Position numbers and translations under genes: made by a program. From Valencia hispanica (taxonomy: Eukaryota; Chordata; Actinopteri; Cyprinodontiformes; Valenciidae), in the NCBI GenBank assembly GCA_963556495.2, contig OY747702.1:41201680-41265679 (forward strand): a stretch of DNA of 64,000 bases, read 5' to 3'. A model generated the notes under the pieces. That model searched no databases. It had not been told where the DNA came from and worked only from the letters and a program-made list of their open reading frames with translations. The first letter of the stretch is position 1; each line of letters starts with the position of its first letter. Shown piece by piece: positions 37,249-49,332 of the stretch.

Positions 37249-38640
37249 GTGATTAAGTATCGAAATAAAACTTTTAAAACATTAAAAGGAAATCACAGTT
37301 TTCAGAATTTTATGGAATATAAAAGATTGCAGGCTAAGGTAAGAAGAACCATTAAAAATGCAAAGAGGGGCTTCTGGAGGGGCTTTTGTAATTCAGTGGG
37401 AAGGGAGACAAAAATATTTAGTGTTCGGTCAATGATTAGAAGGATGAATGGTATATATATATATATATGTATATGTATATAAGGGAATATGGATATCCAA
37501 TCTAAAATAATGGAGAGGTAACAGCAGTAAAAGATGAGAAGGTAAATATGTTGGCAAAAACGTTTGTAAAAATTCATAGCTCAGGCAATGTTAGTGAAGA
37601 AGGGAGAAGGGGAAGAGAAAATACAATCATAGAGAATAGAAATTTACTGAAACAGGTAGAAGAAACAGATGATTTATTAAATATTCCTTTTACAAAGACA
37701 GAACTAAATAGAGCTCGTCGGAAATCCAAATTATCCGCACAGGGAAAAGACCAGGTTTGTTATGTCATGCTAAACCATCTTAGGGAATCAGCTAAAGACA
37801 TTTTGTTAGATTTATATAACAGAGTTTGGGAGGATGGGAAACTGCCACAAAGCTGGAAGGAGGCAGTGTCTGTACCGATACGTAAACCAGGAAAGGATGA
37901 TACAAATCCAGGAAACTATAGACCAATAGCATTAACATCTTATATCTGTAAAATAATGGAGCGAATGATAAATGACAAATTAATGTATTATATGGAAAAT
38001 AAAGGATACATATCTAAACAGAGTGGTTTTAGAAATGGGACAAATATGATGGATCCGGTATTGTGTTTAGAACATGAAGTCAGGAAAGCACAAATAAACA
38101 GAGAGAGTGTAGTAGTAGTATATTTTGACATAGAAAAAGCCTATGATATGATGTGGAAAGAAGGTCTACTAATTAAAGTTAGGAAAATGGGTATCTGTGG
38201 GCGGATGTTAAGATGGATAAAGGATTTTCTACTAGGAAGACAAATACAAGTGAGATTTGGGAAGATTCACTCTGAGAGGTTTTCTGTGGAAAAGGGAATT
38301 CCACAAGGGAGCGTAGTGAGCCCGTTATTATTCTCTACAATGATAAATTATGTGTTTAAAGACAAAGAGGGTGGGATGGGGTTTTCACTTTTTGCAGATG
38401 ATTGTGCAATGTGGAAGAGAGGGAACAATGTAAAGTTTATTGTAAAGAAACTACAGGGAGCCATAGGAAAAGTTGAAGAATGATCATAAAAGGGGTTTTA
38501 AATTTTCAGTTGATAAAACCAAGACAATGTTTTTTACAAGGAAAAGAGTTGGTGAGGAAGTCAAACTTAAGTTATATGGTCAAGAGTTAGAAAGAGTTAG
38601 TAAATTTAAATTTCTTGGATTATGGTTTAATGTAAGGTTA
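37249..38640 (+). pseudogene. LINE reverse transcriptase (ORF2 part) with frameshifts
   Basis: Frame pieces: 37249-37440, 37548-38483 and 38485-38640. RT motifs are NPGNYRPIALTSYICKIMER, KQSGFRNGTNMMDPV, VVVYFDIEKAYDMMWK, GIPQGSVVSPLLFSTMINYV, and the catalytic FADD in FSLFADDCAMWKRG. A short TA microsatellite (37450-37480) lies at the first break. Near 38483 a TGA replaces an expected Trp codon and the frame changes. Not active. Confidence 0.75.
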
Positions 38641-41504
38641 AATTGCTTCACAACAAGCATTGTTTAATAGTAACTAAGGTTATCAGCTACAAAAGCCAAA
38701 CAGTCTTGTTACTGTGAAGATGCGTTTTAAGCCACCACACCTTGTTTGATCGTTTGCTCTTTCAGCCAATTAACACATGGCCTATCCCTTTTCCGTGGGT
38801 TTATGATTAATTTGTATTCTGTCAGCACAGTGTGAATCAGAATGCGTGGATTCTTTATTTTCAGACCACAGGATCATGGCTAAACATCAGTATATGGTGT
38901 CCCTGTCAGATCTTTAATGTTGCAGCTTTCAACTTGGACACCCAGAATGTGCTGATAAAACAACGAGATCCAGGCAGTTTGTTTGGATTTTCTGTTGCTT
39001 TCCACTAGCAGCTGAGCGCTGCCAGAAGAAGTCTGTGAGTAGCAGTGTTTTTGTTGTTTGTTTTTTTTTAAAGTTAGATAAGAAGTTTATCTTATTGCTT
39101 TGTCTTTCCTATCAGATTGCTTGTGGGAGCTCCATGTGCAAAACACCGTAATAATGAGCATGTTTCAGGAGTTTACAGTTGTGATCTGAGCTCAACATCT
39201 GATCACCGTCAACCAATCGAGTTTAACAATAAAGGTTAGTTTACTTACGTCATCTTACTAAGTCATAACGTTTTTAATTTGTTTTAATTAGATTTGAATA
39301 CAATTCTTTTTAATCAAGGTTTGATTTAGTGCTTCTTCACAAAAATTTAATCTTTTTTTAAAAATGCCTATGCTCATTTTTAATTGGGCTGATATTATCA
39401 AACTCTAAAATGTTGGAAATATTTGAATCCAGAACAAAGTACATTGTTAAGAGCAATAAGATGTCTTAATAGGTCATTTTGGTAGTTGTCTTGATAGTGT
39501 GTTGTACCCTTACAGTTGAAACCTATTTGCATACATTGTTTAAAAAGACTAACAACAATTTTTTACATTTGACATTAAATCAAACTAAACTTTTCCTACT
39601 TTAGGAGGAGCTAAATTATTTCTGTTTGCTAAATGGCATCTCAAGACAGATCTGATTTTATATACATAAATATATAATCAATTTGTTGCAATCATATAAA
39701 CAAATTTAAAGTCTATTACATATCTTTTGAAATTAATCCAAATAAAATATTCAGTCAAATTAAGTGTATAATGCCAACTAGTAAAAAGTTTTCAATCTAG
39801 AGAAGTCCATCAAGTCACTGACTTTGTAGCAAAATCCTACATAGACAAAAATATGGGTAGAATAAAGCTACTGTTTTGTTCTTCCACAAGAATGAGTATC
39901 GGCAGACATGCCTATAACATAGGTAATTTCACACTTAATTTACCTGACCCTGAACGTGTCCTCAGATAAAGTTGCAAATAGTGTTGACAGATGTAAACAA
40001 TATGATATATTTTCATCATGAAAAAAATCAAGCCATCAGGGGCACCAAACATCAATCTCGCCTAGGGCACCACAAACACTAGGGCCACCTCTGAGTGTCA
40101 CTTTGAGGAAGTGGATCGAACTATTAATGAGAATGCTTTAAATCTAAAATGAAAATTAGTTAAGTTTCAGTATTTTGGGTTTTTTCTGGGGTTGGGATAT
40201 TTTTGTCTTCAAAAAGAGGAATATACATTTCGCAAATTCTCCAAATGTTCATTGCATTTTGCAGATATAAAAAAAGCTGGATTTTAAGGATATTTTTATA
40301 CTATATAAACTTTAACTGAAGTGAAAAAAACTTTTCCAGCATTTGTTATTTTTGTGAATATACAGACACCCCCATTGATGGTTCAAATTAACTTTAATGT
40401 GTAATTTTTACTGAGTTTCTCAATAGTAAAAGCACAAATAACCAGTGGATGGGAGTTGAAGTCATAAGTCAAGGTCCTAGTAAAAACGTAATGGTAATAA
40501 AATTATTCAACATACAACAAATGCGGTATTTATTTTTGGTTTATTGTTTCCCTCTTGTCTTCTGCTTTTCATGACTTTAGATTTTATGGATCAGTGTTCA
40601 GTTAGTTTAAGATCAGCTTGGTTGTGTTTCACTAGGTTTTTTTCTTATTGATGATGGTCACGCTAGTTCCTACTTTGCCAACTATCACAATGCACCTTGC
40701 ACACCCAGTCAAGCAGCCATAATGTACTGACTGGTCAGTGCTACCTATTAGGAGATGACCTGCAAGTTGGGGAAGAAGAGAGAAGATGGAGATGGGTAAT
40801 TTGTGATCTTGAACACTTGAGTAGACGGCTAAAGAACCACGATTGGTTTGCATGCTGTCAGCAGGGTCATGGAGCATCTTTTGCAAAAGATAACACTTCT
40901 TTGCTAATTGGAGTGCCAGGAGCTTACCATTGGAAAGGTGGGGGGGAAACGATATGCTAAAAGTCAGCGTATCTTGTGTATACCATCAAAAACAATACTA
41001 ATTGGAAATGAGCTTTGAAATATAGTAATATAGTTTAAAAGTATTATACTGCTAAAAATATTTTAACAATTTGTAGAATGTAGAGGCTTATTACTATAGA
41101 TACAGTCAGCTGTAAATTTTATACAGAATATACTATGCTATAAAATTTAGATGTAGAGTTTACATGACTTTATTAATTTATTAATTTTTTTTTATATAAA
41201 GTCATTCTCAAAGGTTTACTCCATGTTTTCTCGTGTTTTTGTTTAATTGCTTTCATTTGGTCAAAGGAATTGTGCAAATAAAGCATTTAGATGACCTGGA
41301 TATTTTTTTTGTTTGTTTTTTTTTTTTGTTTGTTTTTTTAAACGTGTCCTGTTTGGCAGTGTGGAGCTCAGAATTGGTGTCTGAGTACCAGGTAGAAGCC
41401 CAACAGATTTACTTTCACAAGCGGAGCAGTACAGCTTTTGCTATAGTACTCCACTTGATTTATGTGTGAAAAATCTTTATTATGAATTGTTGGGGTTTTT
41501 ATTT

Positions 41505-42205
41505 CCTGATGTTATGGACACGGAGACGGAAAATTAAGGAGAAGAAAGAAAGAAGATGAAGAAGAGAGGTAGGAAACAAAATGTCATGAGAGAGGGTGAG
41601 TTGAAAATACAAGAGAGGAAGGGGAACAAAGAAAACACAGGAAAACATTGAAGTCTGCCTCCATACCCACAGGACGGCAGAGAGAGGGGGAAAAACAAAA
41701 CACGAAAAAGGAACATCGACAAAACAAACCAAACATTGTGAACTAAGAATTACACAACCACATCACACAAAAATAGATATAAAAATACAACAACAATTTC
41801 ACAGAAAAACTCATGGTACCGATTAATCAAGCTCTAGTAATGATAACCTCAGCCCAAGAATATTTCCTTAAACACCAGAGACCCCACATCTATGTGTGTG
41901 TGTTAGCATGCTGGTGCATATAAGGTTTCTCCATAAGGGTGTTCGATAGCTGGTGTGAGCAGGCATCAATCCGTCTCCCAGGAATCGATGCAGACATGAA
42001 GGAGATCGGAGCAAAGACGTCCAAAGGACCCCCAGAGCCCCTGCCGGGGCCGCCTCCACCCTAGGCCAATCCCCACCGCCAACATCCCAGCGCCCCACCA
42101 ATAGCCGCAGGGGACGGACAGCATCCCCAGTCCGGGCTCAGTCAACATCTGGACGCCAAGTTGTACCGGCTCCCGGGTCCTGATCCCGCGCAACGCCGGA
42201 TGACC
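41505..42205. repeat. GC-rich insertion of unknown family within the integrin pseudogene
   Basis: A purine-rich, then AC-rich, then strongly GC-rich block (for example GCCGGGGCCGCCTCCACCC) lies between two integrin exons, unlike the AT-rich surroundings. It has no convincing coding frame. It is probably an interspersed repeat; I do not recognise its ends. Confidence 0.35.
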
Positions 42206-42713
42206 TGGATTTTGCCAACGAAGAGCCTCGTGAAACTGGAGATATTGACCAGTTTAACCATAAACTCATTCCTCTCCAGAGAAACGGCTATTTGGGTCAG
42301 TTTCCTGTATGGCCACCTTATCTTATCTTATCCAGTGACTTCATGACGACTAAATTCTGCTTTTATGTGTAACTTTTCAGCTAAACAAATTTTTTCATGC
42401 TCTCTACGGTTTTCTGTAGACTCTGGGATAGCCCTCGTCAAACAAGGGGAACTGACAATCGTATCAGGAGCTCCACGAGAGACCACCAGGTGGTGTTCCT
42501 GAAGACAGACCCTTAGACCAGGAAACATCCATTTGTGGAGCTGGTTCTGTCACGCTGTGGCAGTGGTGGATCTTAATGGTGGGTAGATTTCAGTCTTTTT
42601 AAAAGTCCGTCTAAAGTCTTTTGTAGGGGTTATCAAGTTTTTTTGTTTGTTTTTTTTTTGGGGGGGGGGGGGTGTACCACCTAGGTCACATTCGACAACC
42701 ATGATCCAATAAT

Positions 42714-43203
42714 TGTCATGATCAATGGCCATTTGGACTCTAGTTTCTTCTGTGTTTCTGTTTTGATCATTTGCTTCTTTCTTTTCTACTTAGATTCTGC
42801 CATTTTAGTTTACTTCTTATTAGTTTGTTCTCTTGTTTTGTTGCTTCTCTGCTGGTTATTTCTCTCTCCCTCAGCATGCCAGTATGCTCCCCTTCCCAGC
42901 TGTTCCTATTCTAATTTTCCTCTTCATGCTCTCTTTCCCACCAACCACTCACACCTGATCACCTCATCAGGCTTTTGTCATTTCCACCTCTCCCTCAGTA
43001 TATAAACTCATCGTTCTCATCCTTGCTGGATTCTTCCGTTGTTCCACTCATCCTCATGTTTCCAGATTTCCCGCTTCCTTTGCCATAAAGTTTCCAATTG
43101 GTTTTGCTTCCCTTGTTCTGTTTGTAAGTTACATTTTCGCTTTTTGATTAAACTTAGTTTCCAGTATCTGCTGCCACTACCTGGTCTGCATCACACCATG
43201 ACA
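42714..43203 (+). mobile_element. Solo LTR
   Basis: It starts TGTCATGATC and ends CACCATGACA, the TG...CA ends and short inverted ends (TGTCATG/CATGACA) of an LTR. The flanks are ATAAT (42709-42713) and ATAAA (43204-43208), a 4-of-5 target duplication. A TATA-like CAGTATATAAACTC lies at about 42996. No internal region adjoins. Confidence 0.7.
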
Positions 43204-43600
43204 ATAAATACTGCTAAAATATGTATTCACTGGGGAAGAGCTATTCATTTCTTGTTGCACCTTAAACAAAAATGTGCATCACTAATAAAGACATGTAGAG
43301 AAGACTATAGATCTTTTCTACTTATTAGATTATTGATATTGCTCTGGAGACTTGATGACTCAAAAGTGCCACTCTGCTCCAATTCTGCAAAAGTGCTTTT
43401 TGAAGATAAGGTAAATAGTTTTTACGTCCCTTACATCCTTCTCCCTATAAGTGGTGGCAAAAATGGTCTTATTGCTTTTTATTCTTTGTTTGACCACCAA
43501 ATTCTAGCTGATATAACTGGCCTGTCTTTTTTCCTGTTTTGAAGAGTGTCTAAGAGAAAGATGTCAGCTTAATGTCGTAGAACTACTACATCCTCAATTT

Positions 43601-44107
43601 CTATGTCCATATCTATGGGAATAAACCCCTACCATTAATCAAGAGCGTATTTATCAATTTCAGAGCATTATTTGTTGTTTTTAATGCTCAGATCATATGC
43701 TTTTCTCCCTCAAAACACTCTTTTCACACTCAAAAAGTTCCTTCTTGCGTTTTAAAGAAGACCGTGACGAGCCCATTAGTCAGCATCATATCTGGCTTCC
43801 TATTGGCTGGGGGACTTTTGGCAGGGTTATTTCGACTCAATACCAAGAGCACAGGAAAATCCGCGAGAGCAGGTTTTGAAAGCGCAGAGAAGAGATCTGA
43901 GCACAGAGGAATGAAGCTCAAACGCAGAGGAGTCAGTTTAAGTCCAAGAACACATTTGAACGCAAGAAGGAACTTTTTGAGCGTGAACAGAGTGTTTTGA
44001 GGGAGAAAAGCATATGATCTGAGCATAAAAACCACAAATAATTCTCTAATAATTTACAAAATACGTGCTTGATTGATGGCACGGATTTATTCCCATACAT
44101 ATAGTCA
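43601..44107. mobile_element. Miniature element with about 155-bp terminal inverted repeats
   Basis: The left arm (about 43601-43757) and right arm (about 43950-44107) are inverse repeats: CATATGCTTTTCTCCCTCAA on the left against TTGAGGGAGAAAAGCATATG on the right, and TCTATGGGAATAAA against TTTATTCCCATA. The centre is only about 190 bases. It would fold into a long hairpin. The target duplication is not clear. Confidence 0.7.
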
Positions 44108-44479
44108 TTAAAATGGTATTTGACTGGGGTTTAGGAAGCATTCTAAAATTGAAAAATGAGAAGTTCAGTGGTCTTCTGACACCTTTCCTGAAACCTCCAT
44201 TCAAATTCTCAAAACCGTAAACACAAATCCAAAGATCTTAACTGCATTCACCAAAACCCATACTTTTCTATCAAAATCAGTGATCATGTGTTCAAAACCA
44301 AATAATGTGCTTACTTTATACACACGGCAAGTAAAATACAATCACCACAGGTCATTCGCCAGCCACTACATCAAATAATTGAGTGAGTTGCTGTGTGTAA
44401 AAGATGACAGCTGTGTTTTACTTGTGTTCACATTTTGTTACCAGTATTTTTTAATTAATTTTTTTGAGTGGATGAGTTT

Positions 44480-45125
44480 TGTAAATTGTGTCCAAGTACC
44501 TGAACAGGGTAAAAAGCTATTCGAAACAAACTAGCTCTATGTGAAAAGGTAATTGCCCCTTAAACTAGAACTACTATCAAGCATTTGTGATAACTGAAAA
44601 GCGGTGTGGAGGTGTTTTGCCCCACTCTTCTTTGCAGATCGTTTTTAGTTCAAGTTTTAGTTTAAGGTCACTTCATTGCAAATTAAGTGGATTTGAGTTC
44701 AAGACTGAGCCCTTCCAAACCTTGATTCAGCCGTTCAAATTTGGACTAATTGATATGCTTTGGATCATTCTCATCCTGAATGACCATAATGTTGATGCTC
44801 TTTTTTTGCCCTACTTCATGCTGTCAGTCAGGTTCTATTAAAGTGATTACTTAATTGTACAGTTCTGACAGTAATCAGGACTGACTGTGGCAAGTGAAAT
44901 TAAGCTCAGCTGTCTAAAAATGAGGCTATTCGCAGTCAATTTGATATAATGCAGAGGGCAATTATTGGTTCGGATGGTTTTGTTTAGTTAAAAAAAGAAA
45001 CCATAATTTCAATCCTTCAGAACCTTTTGATCTAATCGAGTTTTGTCTGAAATGTAATCAGAATTTAAGTGTGATAAAAAAGCAAAAATACAAGAAATCT
45101 GTAAGGGGGCAAATATTTGTTAATG
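44480..45125. repeat. Degraded DNA-transposon relic (GGTAATTGCCCC type)
   Basis: The left end GTGAAAAGGTAATTGCCCC and right end GTAAGGGGGCAAATATTTG are weak inverse repeats. The inner CCCACTCTTCTTTGCAGATC and TTTGGATCATTCTCATCCTG are typical of a common fish DNA element. It is heavily mutated. Confidence 0.5.
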
Positions 45126-45639
45126 ATGCCAGTTGTAAGAAAAGGATCTTCCCTCCATCACAAAGCAAAGCCAGGAGTCAGTTTGAGCTCCTCTCTTAAA
45201 ACAACACCAAGTCAAACAGACATAAAAAAGGATGAGTGTGAGAAATGGAATTAGTAAGAAAATAACAAAATAATTAAATCCTGGTTATAATTTCCAGCTC
45301 CATGCTGATTGGCTTTTAACCCAATATATCTTTGTGCAAACATAAAATGTCTTTGCAGGTCAGGCATGCTTTACTTACGCATCACATCCAGCATCTTTTA
45401 ACCCTAAACTGAGTGTCTCTACTTTTCGTTTGTTTGCATGTCTAAATTAAATAGGTCCTTCTTTGACTTCTAAAGAGTGGCCTACTCTTTGTAAAATCCT
45501 TTGTGTAAAGGATTTTTTTTATTGCTGTGCTTTTATCACCAGAGTATTACCAGAGTAAAACTAAGTCACCAAATAGTGTTTGTATTTTTTTATTCTTTTT
45601 TTCCATTTAAAAAAACAGCAATGCAAAGAAGAACAAGAA

Positions 45640-46345
45640 GAACAAAAAAAAAGAAGGTAACAAGGGGAGGTGGGGCACACCACTCTGGTTGCAGCTTTCA
45701 TCCCTGTCCATTATGTCTGCAGCATATTAGACTCTATTTATTTTTGTACACAAAAACCGTTTCTGCCACCATTGTTCCAAGGTCCTTGTTTTCATTCTGA
45801 GACAGTAAGTCTGTCTTTCCATTGAATAGATCTCCTCAACAATACCCAGCCACTGCCCTGGACTTGGAGGGTCACTTTTCAACCAGTTTCTTGTTATAGC
45901 CTTTTTACATGCCAAGGTCAATATTTTGAAAAGGTACAAGTCCTTCTTTTGGATAGTGTCTTCTGGAGACAAACCCAGATACAGAAGCCGGGGGTCACTG
46001 GGTATCCTGCAAGAAAATATCTTTTCCAGAATCTGATCCACTCTGTCCCAGAACATCTGCAGTTTTACACATGACTAAAAAGATATGCGTGTGATTGGCA
46101 CTCAACTGCCCACATTTCCTCCAACATTGCTGCTGTTCACTTATTTGTTTATTTTTGATGTGTGGTGTGATGAAAAAGCGGATTAAATTATTCCATTCAA
46201 ACTCCCTCCATCTAATGGTGTTTGTATTTTACTTCACAGTGCTCAACTACACTTTTGAGGCTGACTTAGGTCGGAAAAGGTCCAGACCCAGAGTTGCCCT
46301 CCAATGTTCCTCCAACTTCTGGTTCTGTTACACTTTACATAGCTT
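45640..46345 (-). mobile_element. L1-group LINE fragment (ORF2 C-terminus)
   Basis: The minus-strand frame at 46056-45727 contains LYLFKILTLACKKAITRNWL and then GQWLGIVEEIYSMERQTYCL, the C-terminal domain of L1-type ORF2. Upstream on that strand CWRKCGQLSANHTHIF also fits. The fragment is short and inserted between integrin exons. Confidence 0.65.
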
Positions 46346-47044
46346 TGCCTAAAACACTCAACAGAGACAGTTTGAACTAAAACGAAGCTTTTATGTTTCA
46401 GAGAGACATTGTTGACCAACTGCGACGCATCCCTCCCTCTGTGACCCTATCTCTGTGGAACTCCACTGAGACAACCTCAGTGGGTTCAGATCAGTCCAAC
46501 ATGAATCCTGTCCTGAACATTGATCAACAGAGGACTACAAAGGTACAACAGTGTTAGGATACATCTGCAGAAGATATTATATTGAGAACTGATTCTGAAT
46601 GAAATAAATATATTTTGTGTATGGTTATAATTTTTTTTCCAGATTACCCTAATAAGTCAGGGTTGTGGCAATGACATCTGCCAGAGCAACCTGTGGCTAC
46701 AAAAAGACAGAAAATAACCAAAATCTTTTTAAATCACTTGCAAACGTCCTCATTAATAAAACAGAGTTCTGAAAGATGCATAAAAGTTCACCTTTTTGGA
46801 GAAAAGAGTATGCTTAACTAGGGTAAATGCTACTTTTCCAGAGATGAGGCTGTTGCTGTCATCACTCCTTCTGATGAAGAAGTTGATAACACTCTTCTTG
46901 TCACACACAATGCAGTGGCTTAGCATTTATACCCCTAAAAGTTTTTCACAATATGTCAGTTTACAGCCTAGCAGTCAGACTGTGGTAAGAAGCCGGAGTA
47001 CACAATCTGATGAAGCTCACAGAAATTGGTTTCATTAGTGATCT

Positions 47045-47745
47045 CCAAGATCACAGGAGAAGGTTGCAGCCGAGCTTAAAATCAGCATGACCCAATCTGT
47101 GACTATGGTGCCCCCTCTGGGTTAGGGACGAGTTGAAGTATCAGAAGTGGGAGAGCGATTGGTGCAACATCTACGTCAAACCAATCCATACAAGAAATGT
47201 GCCAGTCTGTCATGGTTAAGAGAGAGCTGAGCCTAAAGGCAAAGCTCTCGATTTACAGGTCGATCTACGTTCCTACCCTCATCTATGGTCATAAGCTCTC
47301 GGTAAATGGTAAATGGCCTGCATTTGTGTAGTGCTTTTTCAGTCAGAGGACCACAAAGCTCTTTACACTACATTCAGTCATTCACGCACCCTACTTTCAC
47401 GCTACTACATTGTTGCCACAATGCCCTGGGGCACACTGACAGAGACAAGGCTGCCAGACACGGGTGCCACCGGGCCCCCTGACCACCACCAGCAGGCAAC
47501 AGGGTGAAGTGTCTTACCAAAAGACACAATGACCGAGACAGACAGAGCGGAGATTGGAACAGGCAACCCACTGATTACGGGACGAATTCCTACCACCTGA
47601 GCCACAGTCGCACCTAAAGAGACGCAGAGAAGGACCCGGGAAATGCTTGAGATAACATGTTTCTTGCCTGGCCTGGGAATGCCTTGGGATTCCCCCGAAC
47701 GAGCTGGCCCAAGTGGCCATGGATGGATAGATTGAGTTCACATGG
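47045..47745 (+). mobile_element. LINE 3' fragment interrupted by a miniature repeat
   Basis: The part at 47210-47290 translates to VKRELSLKAKLSIYRSIYVP and then TLIYGHKLS. The part at about 47625-47745 gives PGLGMPWDSPERAG and ends in a GGATGGATAG tail. These belong to one LINE 3' end of a kind frequent in fish; the clade is not assigned. The repeat at 47303-47612 separates them. Confidence 0.55.
47303..47612 (+). repeat. Fish interspersed repeat (GTATTTGTGTAGCGC family), copy 2
   Basis: TAAATGGCCTGCATTTGTGT to ATGACCGAGACAGACAGAGC matches 33597-33897 closely. It lies within the LINE fragment at 47045-47745, so it is the younger of the two. Confidence 0.6.
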
Positions 47746-47865
47746 AGAGAACCCACACATGCATAGGGTAAACAGAAAATAACCTGTGCAAAAGGATTCT
47801 GGGATTCAAACCCCAGATCTTCTTGCTGCAAGACAACAGTGCGCCACCATACAGCTCCTCTACTA
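47745..47865 (-). repeat. Fish tRNA-like repeat, antisense fragment
   Basis: GAGAGAACCCACACATGCAT, then TTCAAACCCCAGATCTTCTT, GCTGCAAGACAACAGTGCGC is the reverse complement of the left half of the repeat at 3222. Confidence 0.6.
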
Positions 47866-48984
47866 GATGTTATTTTGAGTAATCAGGGTAAAGGGGGGCT
47901 TCATAAAGATAAATTACACTTTTGATTTGCAAAAGGAAAAGTCTTTCAGCATTTTGGCTTATTTATTTAACAATGTGTTTGACAAACAGTTGTACAGATA
48001 ATGACAATGGAACGTAGACTGTGATCTAAGAAATCCTCTCCAAAGAGACGCAGAGGTGAGAGGCGTTGCTCTGAAATGATGATTTTATCGACATTTTAAA
48101 ACGTTTTTTTTTGCATCTCATGCTTCCCAACCGGGGTTACATTTTACATTATGCTAACAACTTCTGGCTTCTCACTGAATCAATGTCACCCTGCAACTTG
48201 AAACGTATGTAGGCTTGTCAGTGTGGAAAATTACATCTATTATCTGATCTTTGGACTGAAAATGATCATAAATAAACTTGTTCTGTTATTTCTGTGCTGC
48301 AGAACAAGCGTACAGACAATACAGCTGGTAGTGTTGTTTCGAGCTGGAGCTGCAAGTACATGGGTAAGTCTGGTAAGCAACTGTTTGTTGCTTTCATGTT
48401 ATTCCAGTATATACTGCAACTGACGTTAAAAGCCATCCATTATTGAAAGACCTATTCAAAAGTTAGTTCTTCTTCTAGAAAGTAGTTGAAATGTACATAC
48501 TAATGTTACTTTAATGGGAATGTAAATGTGTATAGTTTGAAGAAATGTTTTTCTTTAGAAATTACCCTTGATTTATTTGTATTAAGAGTGTAATGTGTAA
48601 CATCTTATTTGTTATCAAAGGTAATTTGGTGGGAGTGTAACAGACGTTATAACGGTTCTGTATATTGGTTGTCATGACAACAGGAAGTACTAACGGATTT
48701 CTTTTGTTAATTTGGTAAAATATTTCCACAATCAGTTGAGTGTATGAGAACAGTAACAGGAGATAAAATAGAAGAAGTCAGAGGGATACAATGATAAAAG
48801 ACAAAATATAATCTGTTTATGATATTGTAGCAACTCAACATTATTCTACTACTGGTCAAACAGGCGCACACGGTAAATATCACTTTGATGTTGTTATTGC
48901 CTTGTTACGATTCAAATGTATAATTTATGCTTTTTATTGTGATGGATGTGATTTTGATGAAAATATTTTCAGAATGGTAGTCAT

Positions 48985-49270
48985 AGGGTGTGTGTGTGTT
49001 CTTGTTTAGCTATCCTATTTAGGACCTTCTCTGGCATATTTGCTAACCTTCTGAAGACCGATGGACCTTATAGGGACCAAAGCCCGGTCCTAATATGGTG
49101 GACACCCTTTTTTAGGTTTAGGGGTTAGATTTAGAGGTATGGTGTGAATTATGTTTTGGTTAAGGTTAGGGTTAGGCAATAACTGGTAAGGGTTTGGGTT
49201 AGGCATAAATGCAGCTATTAAAATGAATGGAAGTCGATATAAAGTCCTAATATGGGTAAAAATACAGATG
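48985..49270 (+). repeat. Interspersed repeat rich in GGTTAGGG-like motifs, copy 2
   Basis: It matches 3404-3730 over its length, with GGTCCTAATATGGTGGACAC and GCTATTAAAATGAATGGAAG preserved. It is followed at once by the GT tract 49269-49332. Confidence 0.55.
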
Positions 49271-49332
49271 TGTGTGTGTGTGTGTGTGTGTGTGTGCCTG
49301 TGTGCGTGTGTGTGTGTGTGTGCCCATGTGCG
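49269..49332. repeat. (GT)n microsatellite
   Basis: Interrupted GT repeat following the repeat copy at 48985-49270. The frame running through it and on to 49609 is not a gene by itself, though its second half may contain worn integrin sequence (VVVIPFRDSFSIHVYG in another frame). Confidence 0.9.

Larger units (their letters stand above)
34880..38645 (+). mobile_element. I/Nimb-like non-LTR retrotransposon, nearly complete but degraded
   Basis: In order: a probable GC-richer 5' UTR (about 34880-35188), ORF1 with zinc knuckles (35189-36145), an APE-type endonuclease (about 36370-37080), and a reverse transcriptase (37249-38640). The endonuclease shows WNTRGLIANGQEF, PDIICVQETWVKR and VVWCGDFNAHSTLWG. 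The copy ends in the FKFLGLWF region of ORF2, with no RNase H and no tail, so the 3' end is lost. Clade assignment (I/Nimb against Jockey) is by ORF1 type and RT style only. Confidence 0.75.

Noticed and set aside
43039..43542. 167-codon frame as a gene
   Set aside because: Its first third lies in the 3' part of the solo LTR and the rest is AT-rich with no recognisable domain.
48301..48361. A further integrin leg exon (QTIQLVVLFRAGAASTW)
   Set aside because: It has good acceptor and donor sites, but similarity to integrin legs is too weak to claim from reading alone.
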